Positions 22,965 through 36,119 of a stretch of 64,000 nt of DNA are shown here, piece by piece. Both the position numbers and the translations under genes were made by a program. Positions within the stretch are counted from its first letter, which is position 1, and each line of letters begins with the position of its first letter. The stretch comes from Callaeas wilsoni (taxonomy: Eukaryota; Chordata; Aves; Passeriformes; Callaeidae). Under the pieces are notes generated by a model. It did not search any database and was not told where the DNA came from. It saw only the letters and a program-made list of their open reading frames with translations. Where the stretch lies: assembly GCA_013398955.1 (NCBI GenBank), contig VWPU01011854.1:208393-272392 (forward strand), given 5' to 3'.

Positions 22965-24261
22965 AAAGCTCTCTCTCATCGTCTTCCATTACACATATTG
23001 GCATTTCAGTGCATGTCTAAACTAACACACAAATATTGTTTTCATTATTAATTGATAAAGAAGTTTCAAAAATTAAACTTAAAAAACCTTTCTGTAGAGC
23101 TAGGCATAATATTATATCGATTTTCTGCAGGTAAATGTGCAGGTAACAAAGTTGTCGTGGTTTTTTTTATTCTAACATGCCAGTATAGAATGTACAGTGT
23201 AATAATCATTTTGGTTGTGCTTTGAGAGTTCAGCATGACCTTATGGGTCACTGAATTCATTTCACTAACTCATCACAAACTACAATGACAGCAAAGTCAC
23301 CTACTGTGCCACCTTCATCTAAAATAAGTAGCATGAAGAATTTAAACAAGTGTTTCTGCTCCCTTCAATGCTTCAGAAAATCAAGTGGTTATTGGGCCTT
23401 TTGTGAGTTTTGAGAGTATCTTTACAATTCAACATTCATATAAATTTAGACCATTATTGTAAATGATGACTATTTTATATGTAGCTAAGAAGAGGATATA
23501 TTTACCTGGTTACCTAAAATTTGATGGTACATAAGACAACATTTCTTCATGTCTCACCAATTTAGGGATTTCAGACACCTGTTCATTGAGAAATAAATGT
23601 GAATACAGATAAAGTGAATAGCAGAAAAAGAATGGTGTCTCTTTTTCTTCGGCAAGACTCCTCTTTTTTCTTTCCACGTGCTTTTAAGAAAAACCAATCT
23701 TCTTCAGACTATATTTTCTTTTGAACTCCATGAAAGCTTACATTTACAGGAAATAAAAATAAAAGTAATGCAAATGACTATAATGAATCACAGCATGTCA
23801 ACACATGCAGCTACATCTTTGCAAATCATTCTTGCTACCACTCTCTAATGCTTTATGTCTAAAGGCAGAGGTTCAGTTTGAAGGGGTAGATCATATAGCT
23901 CTTCTCAGTAAACACAAATGCTGATTTCAAACCAATAGCTGGCCCAGTGTGTCTTTGCCTTTACCTTTACTTTGTGAATATTGGATGAAGACACTAAAAA
24001 TTTTCAGAATGTACTGCTGGTTTAGGACACTTCATCTTTTGGATGCCCTAGATATGATTTTCCAAAGGATTGTAGCTTTAGGCTTTTACTGATCTACCTT
24101 AAATTCCTTATAGTCAGAATTTCAAAGAATTTACCCCAAAACTAAAAATTTCAATTCTTTCTTTTCCAATGTGTTCATTTGCACTTTACAGACACAGACT
24201 GCTGGAAGGGATGCTGTCTTATCAGACAGGCACAACGTTTTTCTTCTTATTCATCAACGCT

Positions 24262-24280
24262 GCATTTTCTTTAGGTAAGA
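24262..24280 (+). promoter_or_regulatory. Juxtaposed splice-site motif (plus strand)
   Basis: GCATTTTCTTTAG directly meets GTAAGAAAAG, with the junction at 24274/24275. The upstream 40 bases are rich in T and C. This is the layout of a zero-length-exon recursive splice site and would matter only if the window lies in a long plus-strand intron. Confidence 0.2.
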
Positions 24281-24938
24281 AAAGATAACAGCAATGAGCA
24301 CTAATTTTTTGTGTGCCTCTGGGGCTGCATTGGACTGCTGAAAACAAGAGATAAGATCACTGGCTTCACTGAGCAACTACATTTACTTTAGATATATGTG
24401 TAAGAGACTCAGGAGAGAGAAACTATTTACATTCTGGCATCTTAATGTGTTTCCATCTTTTTTTCACTTTCTTTCTCCTTGCTTCCGTAAAGATTTCTTT
24501 TCCTCCTGTTAAAACCTGCAGGATATAGAACAGCTTCAGTGGCATGACTAATCCATGTTTATACAGTAATGAAGGGACTATAGCAATGTCTTTGAGGGGA
24601 GTGGGCTTTTTGTCTGTACATTGAAACACCACATCAGAGGGGAATTTACCTCATATACTTTGCCTGGCAACAGTCTCTAATTAATGCCCCCTTCACCTCT
24701 CACCCCCAACCCAAAACTCTCTCAAATATACATCTTCTCCATGCATGAATGCTTTCACAGGGCTTTTGGTTTCACTCAACTCTGTTGAGAAGTTAGCTAT
24801 CACAAAATCATTTAATAGCCCTTTTATGTGCCATTCTTTCCATCTGCTAATTTATGGTTCTCTCCTATGCATGTCTGCATTCTTGGAACTATCCTTTGGA
24901 GACAGCTTCTTGCCTTGAATGAAGAGATTTTGTTTTGC

Positions 24939-24943
<5 letters not shown>

Positions 24944-24976
<33 letters not shown>
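24944..24976. repeat. (TC)n microsatellite
   Basis: An uninterrupted 33-base TC dinucleotide array, followed by TGTATGTGTGTGG. Perfect arrays of this length are usually polymorphic. Confidence 0.95.
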
Positions 24977-24980
<4 letters not shown>

Positions 24981-27743
24981 GTGTGTGGGAAGTAAGTTAC
25001 TCACTTGAGAGGATTCATGTGCCTTTATCAAGGACATCTGACATAAACTGAAAATATAACTTACCAGTTGTATTTTTTCTTGACACACTTACCAATCATC
25101 TTAGTCAGCAGTAGTTTGTAAGTACTTAGGGTTCAGAATGTACCCTTTTCTATGCTAGAATAAGTTTAGAACAAACACCTAATTTATAATTCTATTGTAT
25201 CACAACCTTCCCCTGACTGTGCGCCCAGTTACATGAGAATGTTTAACCCTTTTATTCCAGTTTCATTATTTCTAAAATTTGGCAGACTTGGTTGTTTTTC
25301 ACTGCTATACATATACTACACTATAGCAATGTTTATGCTCTCTCTCAGTCTCTAAGCCTCTCTCCTTTTTCTAAATCTTGTAGCCACAATATCATGCTGG
25401 TTGCCTAAATTAATTTAGGTTTTTGAGGAAAATGATTCTTCTACTTTCTTCTGACAATGTTGGGCTACTGGAAGACTGGTTCTTGATTTATTTGTCCTCA
25501 TTAAAAGAAGGTGCTTGCAGGAGAAATTTTAAATAATTATTTGTAGCAGAGTCTACATTGAATTCATGTAATGAAAACACAAATAAAAAAATGATATCCC
25601 TTTTGAGAATAACAAGTAGTAAAATAATAATTCTGTATCATTTGATGTTTTAATGATTAGATATGTCATGGATTAGTGAGTAATACTGGGGTTCACCAGC
25701 TGCTTAATGTTTGTCTTGAAACCACTTATTCTTACTGTGATAAAAACCAGAAAGATTAATTTATTTATTACTGGAGACTGCTAAAAAGCAAAATTCGCTT
25801 AAGGAAGGCTTAACCAGTTTCTATAGTAAAACAATCTACATTACATCTAACTATGGGGAGGTCTTCTGGAATTAGAAAAATATTAGAATACTACTGTGAT
25901 TTGACTTAATACAATCTTATAGAAAATAATTTTGAAAATCTGTGAACACAAGAGGCATTTAGAGTTGTAAGTACATTCTATATCTCTCCTCAAATAATGC
26001 AAGTGTTCAGATCTCAGTTTCTGTCCATAGGCCAAAACCTACTTCTGAATAAAGGGATCTATATACATATTTTCCAGACTGTGAGGATATTAGGTCTTTA
26101 GCATATTTTATCAACTCAAGTTTTACATTTTCTGTGTTTTAAAATTTTCTTTGATTGTTATTGGGACAAAATGAAACTGAGAGAATGCAACAGCAGCATG
26201 ACCTTCTCTTGAACACCAAGAACAGAAATGAGTAGATCCTCAGCTTTCACTTAATGAGAAAGCCAAACTCTGACACACTAGGTACTTAATTACCTAAAGC
26301 AGGGCAAGTGAGCAGGTGCAGAAATGCCAGTCAAGTTCCAAAGACACTGAACAGTCAAAAAGTGGGACAAGGATGTAGCCTAAGCACCATTAAATCTTCA
26401 GTGGCAGGTTGAGTAGAAACTTCTAGATTGAAATTTTCAATGTTTGTCCCCAGTCCTTGACATCAGTAATTTTTTTTTAAAAAGTTGCTTCTACTGATAA
26501 AAACAATATTGTATAAATTGGTCATGTGTTCTGCACTTATTTCAGTTTTGGTCTCTTTAGGAATAATTGAACATTTCACACTTGGAAAGATGGGTATGGG
26601 TAATATTCTTCTACTGAATGTTGGTGATCTTAAGATCTATCCTATTCTTCCTACAGAAAGTTTGAAATTGGGTTTGTTTCTATTTTTTATCGAAATCAGT
26701 ATCATTCTATGAGATACGTAAGAAATTATTAAACCTCTTAGATGTGCCCTACACAGCTCTCATATCCACTGTCTTTTTAGATATCTTGTACCCTGCATGC
26801 ATTTACACATTAAAGAACAGGTTATAGAAAAAGTTCATTACCTTCTTGCACGCCATTATACTAGACATAGATGATTTCAGTAAATTAAATGAAATATTCA
26901 AGGCAGCATGCAACTCAACCCATCCAGCAAAGACACTGTGGCAAATCAGCAGGTCTTTTACTCTATTGACTTTTACCATGTGTTCCTTTCATTTCACAGA
27001 TTTTATTCTGAAGATATAAAACACTTGCATATTGTTAACAGCCTCTATAAACCAGCAAAATAGGATGCAGTGACAAGAATATATTTTTCCTACAAAATTT
27101 GACACTGGGCTATTGTGGTATCTCTTCACATGATGGAAATTTTACTTTTAAAAAATATTTATTTTCACAAAAATTGTAAATAATTACCTTTTATAAATGA
27201 AAAATAGAAAAATTGTAGCTAATGTAAAGCTTAGTTCAAAGTTACATGAAGAAAATTCTTGTTTTGTTAGCCCCTACCTTTTTATACAGTTTTCTTCTTC
27301 CAATTTCATTTTTCTGGTTTACTGATCTTTTTACCTTTGAAGTTTTATTTACTACAACCTGATCCAGTTTAACAATGTCTTTGGTTATATTTTGTGTGGT
27401 AAATAAGGTATTTACATTACATGCCTGCAGAGTTTCCACTGTCGGTACTTCTGATTTAAGACTGGATATTGATAGTGTACAATGCTGTCTTTCACATCTG
27501 CTGTTAAAGAAAGGGTTGTATCCCTCCTCTATCTTTGCAATAGACCATAAAAAACATATCTGTCTTAATTCAAGCAGCTGTAAAACATCCTGTCATCTAC
27601 ACCTACAAAGGTTTTAGGATCTGTACTCTGTTTCCCATATTATTATTATTAGGTTTTATTTAATAACATCCTTTCTGAAGGTCCTAACTTTTTCATTTCT
27701 ATTGATAAAATTGGGAAATACTATATTTTATTAAATTAAAGTA

Positions 27744-28040
27744 CTGATCTCTTCACTGTCATGACCAGTGACAGGACTCAAGGAAATGACATGAAGCAGT
27801 TGGGGAAGGTTTAGGTTGGATATCAGGAAAAAGTTCTTCACCCAGAGGATTGTTGGGCACTGGAACAGGCTCCCCAGGGAACTGGTCACAGCATCAGCCT
27901 GACAGAGCTCAAGAAACATTTGAACAATGCTCTCAGGCCCATGGTGTGATTCTTGGGGTGTCCTGTGCAGGGCCAACAGTTGGGCCCTTGATAATCCTTG
28001 TGGGTCCCTTCCAACTCAGCATATTCTGTGATTCTGTGAT
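27744..28040 (+). mobile_element. CR1 LINE 3' end with ATTCTGTG tail
   Basis: Plus-oriented CR1 tail: CTGATCTCTTCACTG, GACCAGTGACAGGACTCAAG, GGTTTAGGTTGGATATCAGG, AAAGTTCTTCACCCAGAGG, GGCACTGGAACAGGCTCCCC, CCTTGTGGGTCCCTTCCAAC. It ends in two copies of the 8-bp tail unit ATTCTGTG. The tail repeat marks the true 3' end. The 5' truncation near 27744 leaves about 297 bp of 3' UTR-type sequence. Confidence 0.95.
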
Positions 28041-29149
28041 TGCAATAACAGTTTAAAAATCTCTCAGAACTGAACCTCTAGTGGATTCTGCATGTTCCAG
28101 AAAATTTTACTATTGCCAAAATGTAATTTAAATTTAAGAATTAGGAGAAAATAACAGAGGTCATATGAAAAATATATTTTTCAATCTTTATAGATTTTTC
28201 CTCTTCTAATTATGATGCAGTTGAGGTGGAGAAGACAAGGAATACTCCAGATGATAAATAGAAGAATTCTTTGCTATTCTTTGTTACAAGATGACATTAC
28301 AAAATGTTTAAAATCTTTATACTGTCCTTCACAACATCAGCATTGCCTGCAAAATATATATTGTTCCTTCTTTTACTGGCTAGCTATTCTGCCCACAAAC
28401 CAAAGCCTTCCAAAGCTGACTGGGCTCTGAACCCATTCTTGTTAATCACTTAAAACATTTTATTCATAATGTACTCAGTCTTACTTGCCTTTCCTTTAGT
28501 ACGTGCTATATTACTTTTCAGGAAGTATCCAGTCATGCATATCTATTTGGTAAATAATATCAAGCTGAGAACAGATCAATCTAGGTACGTTTAGGTTTAC
28601 TCGGGCTGCATTTGCAAATGCAAGTAATACTGCAGTACTGCAAGGGAACTTGAAAGATCTTTTCTGCTTAAATCTGTCTTTGCAGCTCAGACACAGTGAA
28701 GAAATAGGTATCTATAAGTGTCTCTGCCTTAAGACAAAGGTCTGGTATCCAAATGGTGATCGTGTTGTTTCCTGCTTTGAGCACAGCACCCCAAGTTTAA
28801 CATGCAAAGCAATGGACCTCATACTATGGCTCATGTTGAAACTAAACCAATTCTTTTAAAGTTCCTGTCATTCCATCTGCAGCTCTACAACGTAGAAATG
28901 AACAGAAACTGTTCTAGATCATAAATAATATAAGCAGAAGAAATTACTGCAAACACACATCTTATAGTGTTAGACAAGAGATAAACGAAATTTGGTTTCC
29001 TGTAGTCTGTGTTGTACACTAGTGATACTATGTAGATTTTTTGACGGCTAAAAAAAAAGGACTTGGTTCTGCTGTCTTTCTGTCTACAGGGATCTTATCA
29101 AGGTCTTTGTACAGAAACTGTAGGAACCTCTGGGGATGTAGACTCTTGG
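28041..29149. other. Unassigned unique DNA
   Basis: AT-rich sequence without a recognised gene or element. Confidence 0.5.
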
Positions 29150-29756
29150 TTGTGATTACACAGTCCTCTAGTAACCAGCCAGAAACTAAGCATTCATATA
29201 GCTGCTTCTCCCTCTCCTGCCCTCAGAGAGGTCAGGAAGAAAATAGGAAGTTCAAAAGTGAGAAAACTAATGGGTTAAGATAAAGATAGTTTAATGAGCA
29301 AATAAAAGAGAAAAAAGCAACAAGTCATGCAGAGGCAACTGCCTCCCACAAGAAGACTAATGTCCATCCGGTTTTTGAGCAATGGCCACTTCGGAAGACA
29401 CCTCCTGTTCCACCCCACTCCACTCCCTTCCCTTTCTTCTGCAACTCCCATTATTTCATTGTCGAGCATGATTTTATACGGTACGGAATATCCCTTGGAA
29501 AATCGTAGAAAATTATATCATCTGTGATCCCTCCCAGATTTTTGCCCATTCCCAGCCCACTTGCTCAGGACAGAATGGAAGGAAAGCAGAATGATAAAAC
29601 AAAAAGCGAAAATTTTGAAGTTGTGCAGGTGCTGTTTGGCAAAAACCCCAAATGCTGGTGCATTGTCAACACTGTTTTAGCTGTAAATCCAAAATATGGC
29701 AACATATGACCTGCTATGAAGAAAGTTAACTCTGTCCTGGTCCAAGCCAGGAAAAA
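29150..29756 (-). mobile_element. Solo ERV LTR, avian ERVL-like (copy B)
   Basis: The reverse complement of a common avian LTR. The far end reads GTTAACTCTGTCCTGGTCCA followed by AGCCAGG, equivalent to the family start CCTGGNTNGGANNAGAGTTAAC. The near end has GTGAGAAAACTAATGGGTTA, then AGATAAAGATAGTTTAATGA, giving an ATTAAA poly-A signal on the minus strand (29290-29295). Compared with copies A (6373) and C (48339), the segment after the poly-A signal is conserved while the middle diverges, so it is probably a different subfamily. No internal region and no clear target duplication. Confidence 0.75.
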
Positions 29757-30725
29757 AGGGTACAGAATTTGTCATGCATGTGATTATGTAAGCTTTATTG
29801 TTTTCCAGGCCAGATGAGCTAATGAAGATATTATATATGTGAGCCATGATACTGTTCTTGTAGAAACTTGTGCTTGACCTCAGTGATACCTTAGGATTCT
29901 AACAAATCAGTAGCACTGGGTTAAATACAAAATTTAAAAAGTATCCAAAGAGTTTAAAAAGAGTTTCATTCTTCCCATCTTACATTTTGTTTTCTTTTCT
30001 AGTTGTTGGTTGGGGTTTTTTTTGGTGGGTTTTACTTACTTGAGTTTTTCCAATCCTATTTGGTCTTCTTCTCATAGCAGTGATAATAAGGTTTGGAAAA
30101 GTTTGGTCCACAGTACTTTGACATAGATTGTTCACAGATGTTTTTTCTGATCATTTTTATCCTCTTATGAAATGAGTTACAAGTAAAACAAAAAAGTCAC
30201 AACACTGTATGTGCTGACAGTCCTACTAGTATATTGAAAGCAAGACGAACTTCAAATTAAGTCTATGGTAAGCCTGTATGTACTTTTTTCTCCTTCAAAC
30301 TGTAATAAAAATGTTAGGTAACTACTTTAAAAAATGGCATTTTGCTCACATTATGTTTGCTACAGCAAACACATCCCAGATGTTAAGGAAAACTGCCATT
30401 TTTCAACAGGAGTTCTTATTTTCAACAGCATTTTTTGCATTATACAAGACTTGGGAAATCCAGCAAACTTTGTGAGAGAAAGAGGATATTCCAGATTAGA
30501 ATCCTGAAATGAACGTGCTGGTATCTACAGTTTCATTTAAAAAGAAAAAATAAAAAGAGGGCAAAAAAAAAAAAAGTGAAAGCTCCAGTATATCCATAAG
30601 AAATTCAATCTTTTTAAGTGTTATCAAACAATGGAAAATAAGAAATTGTTCCAGTTAAGAGCACTGTGACACCTCGTGCAGTCACCTTAACTGTCCATTT
30701 ACAATTTTTGCTTTGCACTGGTGAG
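29757..30725. other. Unassigned unique DNA
   Basis: No recognised element. Contains a run of 13 A at 30563-30575 and T/G-rich sequence near 30003-30035. Confidence 0.5.
30563..30575. repeat. Poly-A run
   Basis: Thirteen consecutive A within an A/G-rich context. It could be a simple run or a retroposon tail, but no retroposed body was recognised upstream. Confidence 0.8.
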
Positions 30726-31203
30726 AATCACAGAATGGGTCAGGTCGGAAGGCACCACAGTGGGTGACCTGGTCCAACCTCCCTGCTCAAGCAGGGACAT
30801 CCTAGAGCACGTGGCACAGGATTGCTCCAGATGGTTCTTGAGTATCTCTGGTGAGCGAGACTTCACAAATTCTCAGGGCAACCTGTTCCAGTGCTCATTC
30901 ACTCACACAGTAAAGTTCTCCCTCACATTCAGGTGGAACTTCCTGTGCATTGGTTTCTGTCTGTTGCCTTTTGTTGGCCTGGCTCCATCCTCTTGACATC
31001 TGCCCTTTCGATACTTACATGCACGGATGAGGTCCTCTCTCAGTCATCTCTTCTTGATGCTGAACAGTCCCAGCTCCTTCAGACTTTCTTCATAAGAGAG
31101 ATTCTCCAGACCATTGATCAACCTCGTAGCCCACCACCGGATCTGCTCCAGAAGCTCTGTGTCTCTCTTGTGCTGTGGAGCCCAGGACTGATTCACAGCA
31201 CTG
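30726..31203 (-). mobile_element. CR1 LINE 3' fragment
   Basis: Reverse-complement CR1: AATCACAGAATGGGTCAGG, GACCTGGTCCAACCTCCCTG, CAACCTGTTCCAGTGCTCAT, TTCAGGTGGAACTTCCTGTG, GAGGTCCTCTCTCAGTCATC, GATGCTGAACAGTCCCAGCT, CTTCATAAGAGAGATTCTCC, ending in GAGCCCAGGACTGATTCACA. About 480 bp of 3' UTR reaching just into the ORF2 end, where the consensus has 'gcccagaactggacacag'. 5'-truncated. Plus-strand frames of 91 and 111 codons here are antisense artefacts. Confidence 0.93.
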
Positions 31204-34200
31204 AAGCAACACTACTGTGTTTCTGAGATTCATCATTGAGGAGATGCACAGGTTTTCAAAGATTCCTATGTTTTTATACAGAGGTTGTTTCGTGGAAAAA
31301 TATTCACATCTAGATCTGCTAATTATTCTATGACTTGTTCTTTAAAATGTCACAATTTATTTTGTCTTGGCAAACCATAAATGGACATTTTCCAAAACAA
31401 GAGCAAAGCTTAGGTATTCATAACTGTTTGTAGCTTTTTGGAGGTCCTTAGGACCAGGAAGAAATCTCAAAAGCTGATATCGAACACTGAATAACATTTT
31501 AAACTTTTGCACAGTTATCAAAGATATACAGTAAAATAGATTTGACTTTACCATTCCATTTACTAGCGAGTCTTTTAAGTGAAACAGTTACAGTTTTCAA
31601 AATTCCTAGTAAAATTATTTTTTAATTTTAAATTAATGCATATAAGAAAGGAACAGAGAACTGCATTTCTGCTTGTGTTAGCTAATCAGAATTTCTAGTT
31701 TCTATATCTTTATATCTGCAGATATATCAACTTAAATTAACACTTATTGGAAGAGGTTTTGCTTTATCATTATTTCTCATTTTATAAATAGATACAAGCT
31801 ATGGTGCCAGACTACTAGCACTATCCAACTTGATCCTCATCTATTCCAAATCCATTTTTATTATAGCAAGGTGCAAGTCAAAGGACATAATCCATGTATT
31901 AAACATTTGTGCTAGTATAACAGTGCAAGGTAAATTGTTATTGATTCATACAAAGGGTAAAGTTGAAAAGATTTACATTTAAATTAAAAAAGGAGGCTGC
32001 TGAAAATCAATAACAACAACCAAGGGATTACCTTTGGAAACATCCTGGCATTAAAAAAAATTATTCAGATTTACAGTTGTTGCCCTTTAGGTATACAGAG
32101 CAACCAAGGACAAAATTGATTTTTTTTCACATTCCTGTTTCTATTAAATAAACTCAGATAACACTTGACTGTTAAGTATAGTTATCTTAGTATATTTCAC
32201 ATATGCATTATATGCTAAAGTGTATGATTACACGTCTTTGTCTCTGAAGTTCATTTATGCTGAACAATTTCAGTGTTGTCACTAATGTAATCTATATCTC
32301 ACAGTTTTGTTGGTAGAAGGGCAATTTTATGTTGTGCCCAATTATTTTGTTAAAAAATGCTCCAGTGATTAGTCAGTAGTTAACCAGGTAATGAAATTGA
32401 AAATGTGACTATGCAGAATTCTACTTTAGAAACTATCTATCTCAGACTAGAATCTATCTACCTAGACTCATTTTCTCACCTGATTCCTGTTCTATGTGTG
32501 AATTATTTTGTGCATGATTAAAATTTCTCTCATATCCTGTGGATATAGTACAAAGCAGAGTAGTAAGAGACACTTACCAGGAGGCTACAGTAGTGACAAG
32601 GCACGGGAGGCTAGCACAGAATTTGTGGATACCTTCTGAAAACGGACAGAGGAACCTTTAGGTGTTGAATTAAAAAGATGTTTATTAACATTTATGCAAT
32701 ATAAAGATGTAAATCTCTACTAGTAGAAATTTATTAAACTAACAGCTGTCTAGCTCACTCCCTTTTCCTCCTCAACTTTTAACCACAAATTGAAGCAAAA
32801 AGATTTATGGTTTGATAAAAGTCCTGGTTAGAGATTCACACTTTCATTTGGCTCCTGGATGGTGAACTGAAGTACCAATGTGATTCTTGCATTCCTCTCA
32901 GAAACTATGGAAGAAAAAGCATTTCTAGCCCTAAAGAATCTCTCCATGTCTGTCTCTCTTTCCAAGTTCCAATCTCTTCCTCCAATTCTCCCCCCAGGTC
33001 TCTGAAGGTAGATAATTTTTCTTTAAACTCTCTTCTTTCCCAATTCTGGAGAAACTGTAACCATCTAAGTCAACCTTTATTACGGAAAAATACAAAGTAT
33101 TTTAAGTCCTATTTTGAGGTCTGTACAGTCATCCTACAGAATACCCTTGTGACTGAGGTCCTATGTTGGGATTAAGTGTCAGGTATCTTTTCTTCCACAA
33201 GCTAAATGTATTGTTATGAAATATAAATTTATTTTAACCCTATAAGTGGGGGTTTTTTTTGACATTTATTTTATTTTCTTCTCAATATCTCAGTTTGCAA
33301 CCTACATGTTCGTAGATCAAAATTATGCAGTCTTTTATATTAATATTTGCAAAGACTTCAGCTATGGTGTTTCTGGAGGCTTTAGAATAATTTGTTTCAC
33401 AGATAGGCAGATGAACCATAGGAGTTAGGAGCCTGTAAGTTTCTTAGCCTGTTAAGAGATGAAGTTGAAATTTCAGGTTTGAACACACTTGGAAAAATTT
33501 CCAGGCCTTCCTAGAATGATGTTTTTGCATAAATGAATTCATGTTTCGGAAAGACTAAGTGATTTGTCCGGAAAATAATTCCTGTGGGAAATAGGAGAAT
33601 GGCACACTTCACTGGGTTGGATAGCTGGAGAGAGAATGGTGAAGATCTATGAGAAGAGGGACAACAAGCACAGGAATTGAATACAGCAATGTTATATAAT
33701 TATCTGAATAGCTGCACCTGAATATGAGAGTAGAGACTTTGCTAGAGTTTTTGTTTTTTCAGGTTTTTTTAATCTCTCAGTAACAAAGTGTATTTTCTGT
33801 ACCAGAAAGTCTTCTCCTTTTTCCTTTTTTCCTGCCTGGATTGCAGTTAAGCCACTGTTTCAATGTCTGTATGCATCATGTGTCATAAAAGACTGTTCCC
33901 GCTGGGTTTAATCAAGCTCTGGTGTGAGTACTGGAAGCAAAGCAAAAGAAATCTGCAGTTAATGTGGGATTTCTTCCCTAATATATAATATATAGTGTAT
34001 CTGTAGCATAAATTTCTGAATAAAATACATGCATAAACTGGAATCTTGTGTCTCTGATGATTTTTGTCCAAATCTGATAATAAGGATGTCATCAGCGTCC
34101 TAGTGGCTGATTTAGCCACTGCTATTAACTGCCAAAAAGGTATGGCTAGATGAAATAGTAAAATCTTATACTGCACCAGTAATTCTCAGAGTTCTTAGAG

Positions 34201-34501
34201 TTCTTAAAAAAAAAAAAAATTATCCTCATTTTAAACCGGGACACGGAATATCTTGTTTGACATCATTGACAGATGAGGTCTGATGACTCTTGCTGCAGCA
34301 TAGGAAAATATTACTACTCATCAATGACTACTTTTTTCTTGTCTATATATGACCATGTCTCCAGCAGTCATCACAAAGCAGAGAGTGCCCGTATTTCAGT
34401 TACACTATACTAAGCTAAAGCACTTTACCCTAAAGTGTTCATTATGAATGTGCTAGACTTTTTCACTGATGTGTGGGTATACCACCCACCTTGCTGAAGA
34501 C
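31204..34501. other. Unassigned AT-rich DNA
   Basis: No gene seen. The segment 32560-33240 has pyrimidine-rich patches and TTTATTAA motifs that could belong to a decayed LTR, but no family signature was recognised. A run of 14 A lies at 34206-34219. Confidence 0.45.
34206..34219. repeat. Poly-A run
   Basis: Fourteen consecutive A, preceded by a short direct repeat AGAGTTCTTA/AGAGTTCTTA. Confidence 0.8.
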
Positions 34502-34644
34502 ATCACAGATCACAGAATATTCTGAGTTGAAAGGGACCCACAAGGATCATCAAGTCCAACTCTTTGGTGAAAGGCACATACAGGGATTGAACTCAAACTT
34601 TGATGTTGTTATCACCCTGCTTTAACCAACTGAGCTAACTTCTA
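34502..34644 (-). mobile_element. tRNA-Ile/CR1 chimeric SINE (TguSINE1-like)
   Basis: Read on the minus strand, the element starts with a tRNA-like head. TTAGCTCAGTTGG (A box, 34626-34638) is followed by a degraded anticodon region with GATAACAACATC, then a B box in GAGTTCAATCCCTG (34581-34594) and GTATGTGCC. This matches a tRNA-Ile gene in order and spacing, with a small deletion at the anticodon loop. A CR1 3' tail follows directly (reverse of CACAGAATATTCTGAGTTGA and GGGACCCACAAGGATCATC). The head-to-tail fusion is how tRNA SINEs borrow LINE machinery. Its identification as TguSINE1, described from passerines, is from memory. About 143 bp, nearly full-length but diverged. Confidence 0.75.
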
Positions 34645-35786
34645 GTGAAAGGAAATTAAGATAATAGAAGGAAGCATCTGATTTGTCCACAGAGTGATAC
34701 CTAGAATTTTTCCTGAATTGCCCAGCGATATCCTACATTGCATGGTTATGGAAAAGGATATGAATCCCCTGCTGCATTATCCAGTATAACATCTTTTCTT
34801 AGTTATTGAGATTTAAACAGGGTGTAATACAGCATTAATCTGATCTCCCTTATTAGAAAAATACTTTAGGCAGTCTGGGGCAGAATTTGACCTTCTATTT
34901 TTGAAGATCCTCTTTGTTGCAAACTTTCCCTGTGGGGAAGACACCTCTTTGTCTGAGGCTTGTTCTCATATTTAGCCTGGAAGACAGTCTTTCATTTGAA
35001 GTTCTGAGGATAACAACTTCCTCAGCACCAGGAACTAGATAAAACAACCATTATTTCTAAATTTTTCTACATACCTATATTTTACCTTTCCTGTATATTC
35101 CTCTTTGTGTATTAGTGTCTTAACTATTCTTTAGTACTAACTTATTTGAGGAATAAATTATCTGGATATACTTTCATAGTATGTCTACTGTATTAAATTT
35201 TATTTTAACTACACAGTATCAACAAATTTTATATCAACATTGCAATAAAAAATTCAGAAGTGGAATTTGTGAAATATGCTATCAAGTTTCATCGGAGGCT
35301 TGAATATGATCTTAATCAGCACAGCTTTAATATCATTAACAGTTTTGCCTATGCTTCAGCTAGTGTTCATGCAGATGAGAACAAATATCAGTATCCATCT
35401 GTCAACTGAATGCAGCACATATGGTATCTCAGAACCTTAAAATAAATCAGGTATGGTTTATGAAATGTAATTCAAACTGCTGTAGTGTGCAATAGCATAA
35501 GCAGGACAAGGGATTTGCTTACCTTGCTTTGCCTTGTTGTGAAAGACGGGCCTGCATTAAAATCTTTAACTGGATACCTCCTTTTGCAAAAATAGTGTGT
35601 ATGGAATCTTGAGTTTCTCAGGAGTGCATCTGTCTGTATTAATCCTAGACCTGCTTAATTTCAAATGTTGTGGGAATTTGGCTACATTACATCTATGCAT
35701 ATTTTGCTTTGTATTGCATATACAGACACTTAAATGAAAGTGGTGGTGTTTAGAGACGGAGGTACAGCACACGTATGTGATCTAAG

Positions 35787-35835
<49 letters not shown>

Positions 35836-36119
35836 TCACAAATTATAACATTTTCCTAGCTGACTTCTAAAACCTGACTTTAAGAACTAAAAAAAGGCTT
35901 CATTCCCTTGATGAAAGCAGATGGAAAAGTCCCATATGAGTAGAGAGATTGGCAATTTTCAAGAATGTATTAACTTATTACAGATTGCAGTTGCATAAAA
36001 ACTATGCTTGTTATCTAGCTTTTTACCACAATCTCTTTCCTGTGTTGTAGTTCTGCCCTTTTTAATGGAAACAGGGAAAGTTTGTAGAAAGAGGAAACCA
36101 AACACATGTAGTTTTTTCA
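34645..36119. other. Unassigned AT-rich DNA with TA microsatellite
   Basis: No gene or mobile element recognised apart from the TA array at 35793-35827. Confidence 0.5.
35793..35827. repeat. (TA)n microsatellite
   Basis: A perfect 35-base TA array in the context GTACATG...TGAAATATC. Confidence 0.95.

Larger units (their letters stand above)
21345..27743. other. Unique AT-rich non-coding DNA with microsatellites
   Basis: No gene or mobile element recognised in about 6.4 kb. It contains TA-rich tracts near 22915-22964, a (TC)n array at 24944-24976, a possible 31-nt microexon pattern (22183-22213) and a juxtaposed splice-site motif (24262-24280). All open frames are below 90 codons and lack motifs. 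Confidence 0.55.

Noticed and set aside
32560..33240. Possible decayed LTR
   Set aside because: TTTATTAA motifs and pyrimidine patches only. No family signature, termini or duplication visible.
34567..34644. Stand-alone tRNA-Ile gene
   Set aside because: The anticodon region is damaged, the acceptor stem is not intact, and the sequence runs directly into a CR1 tail, so it is a SINE head.
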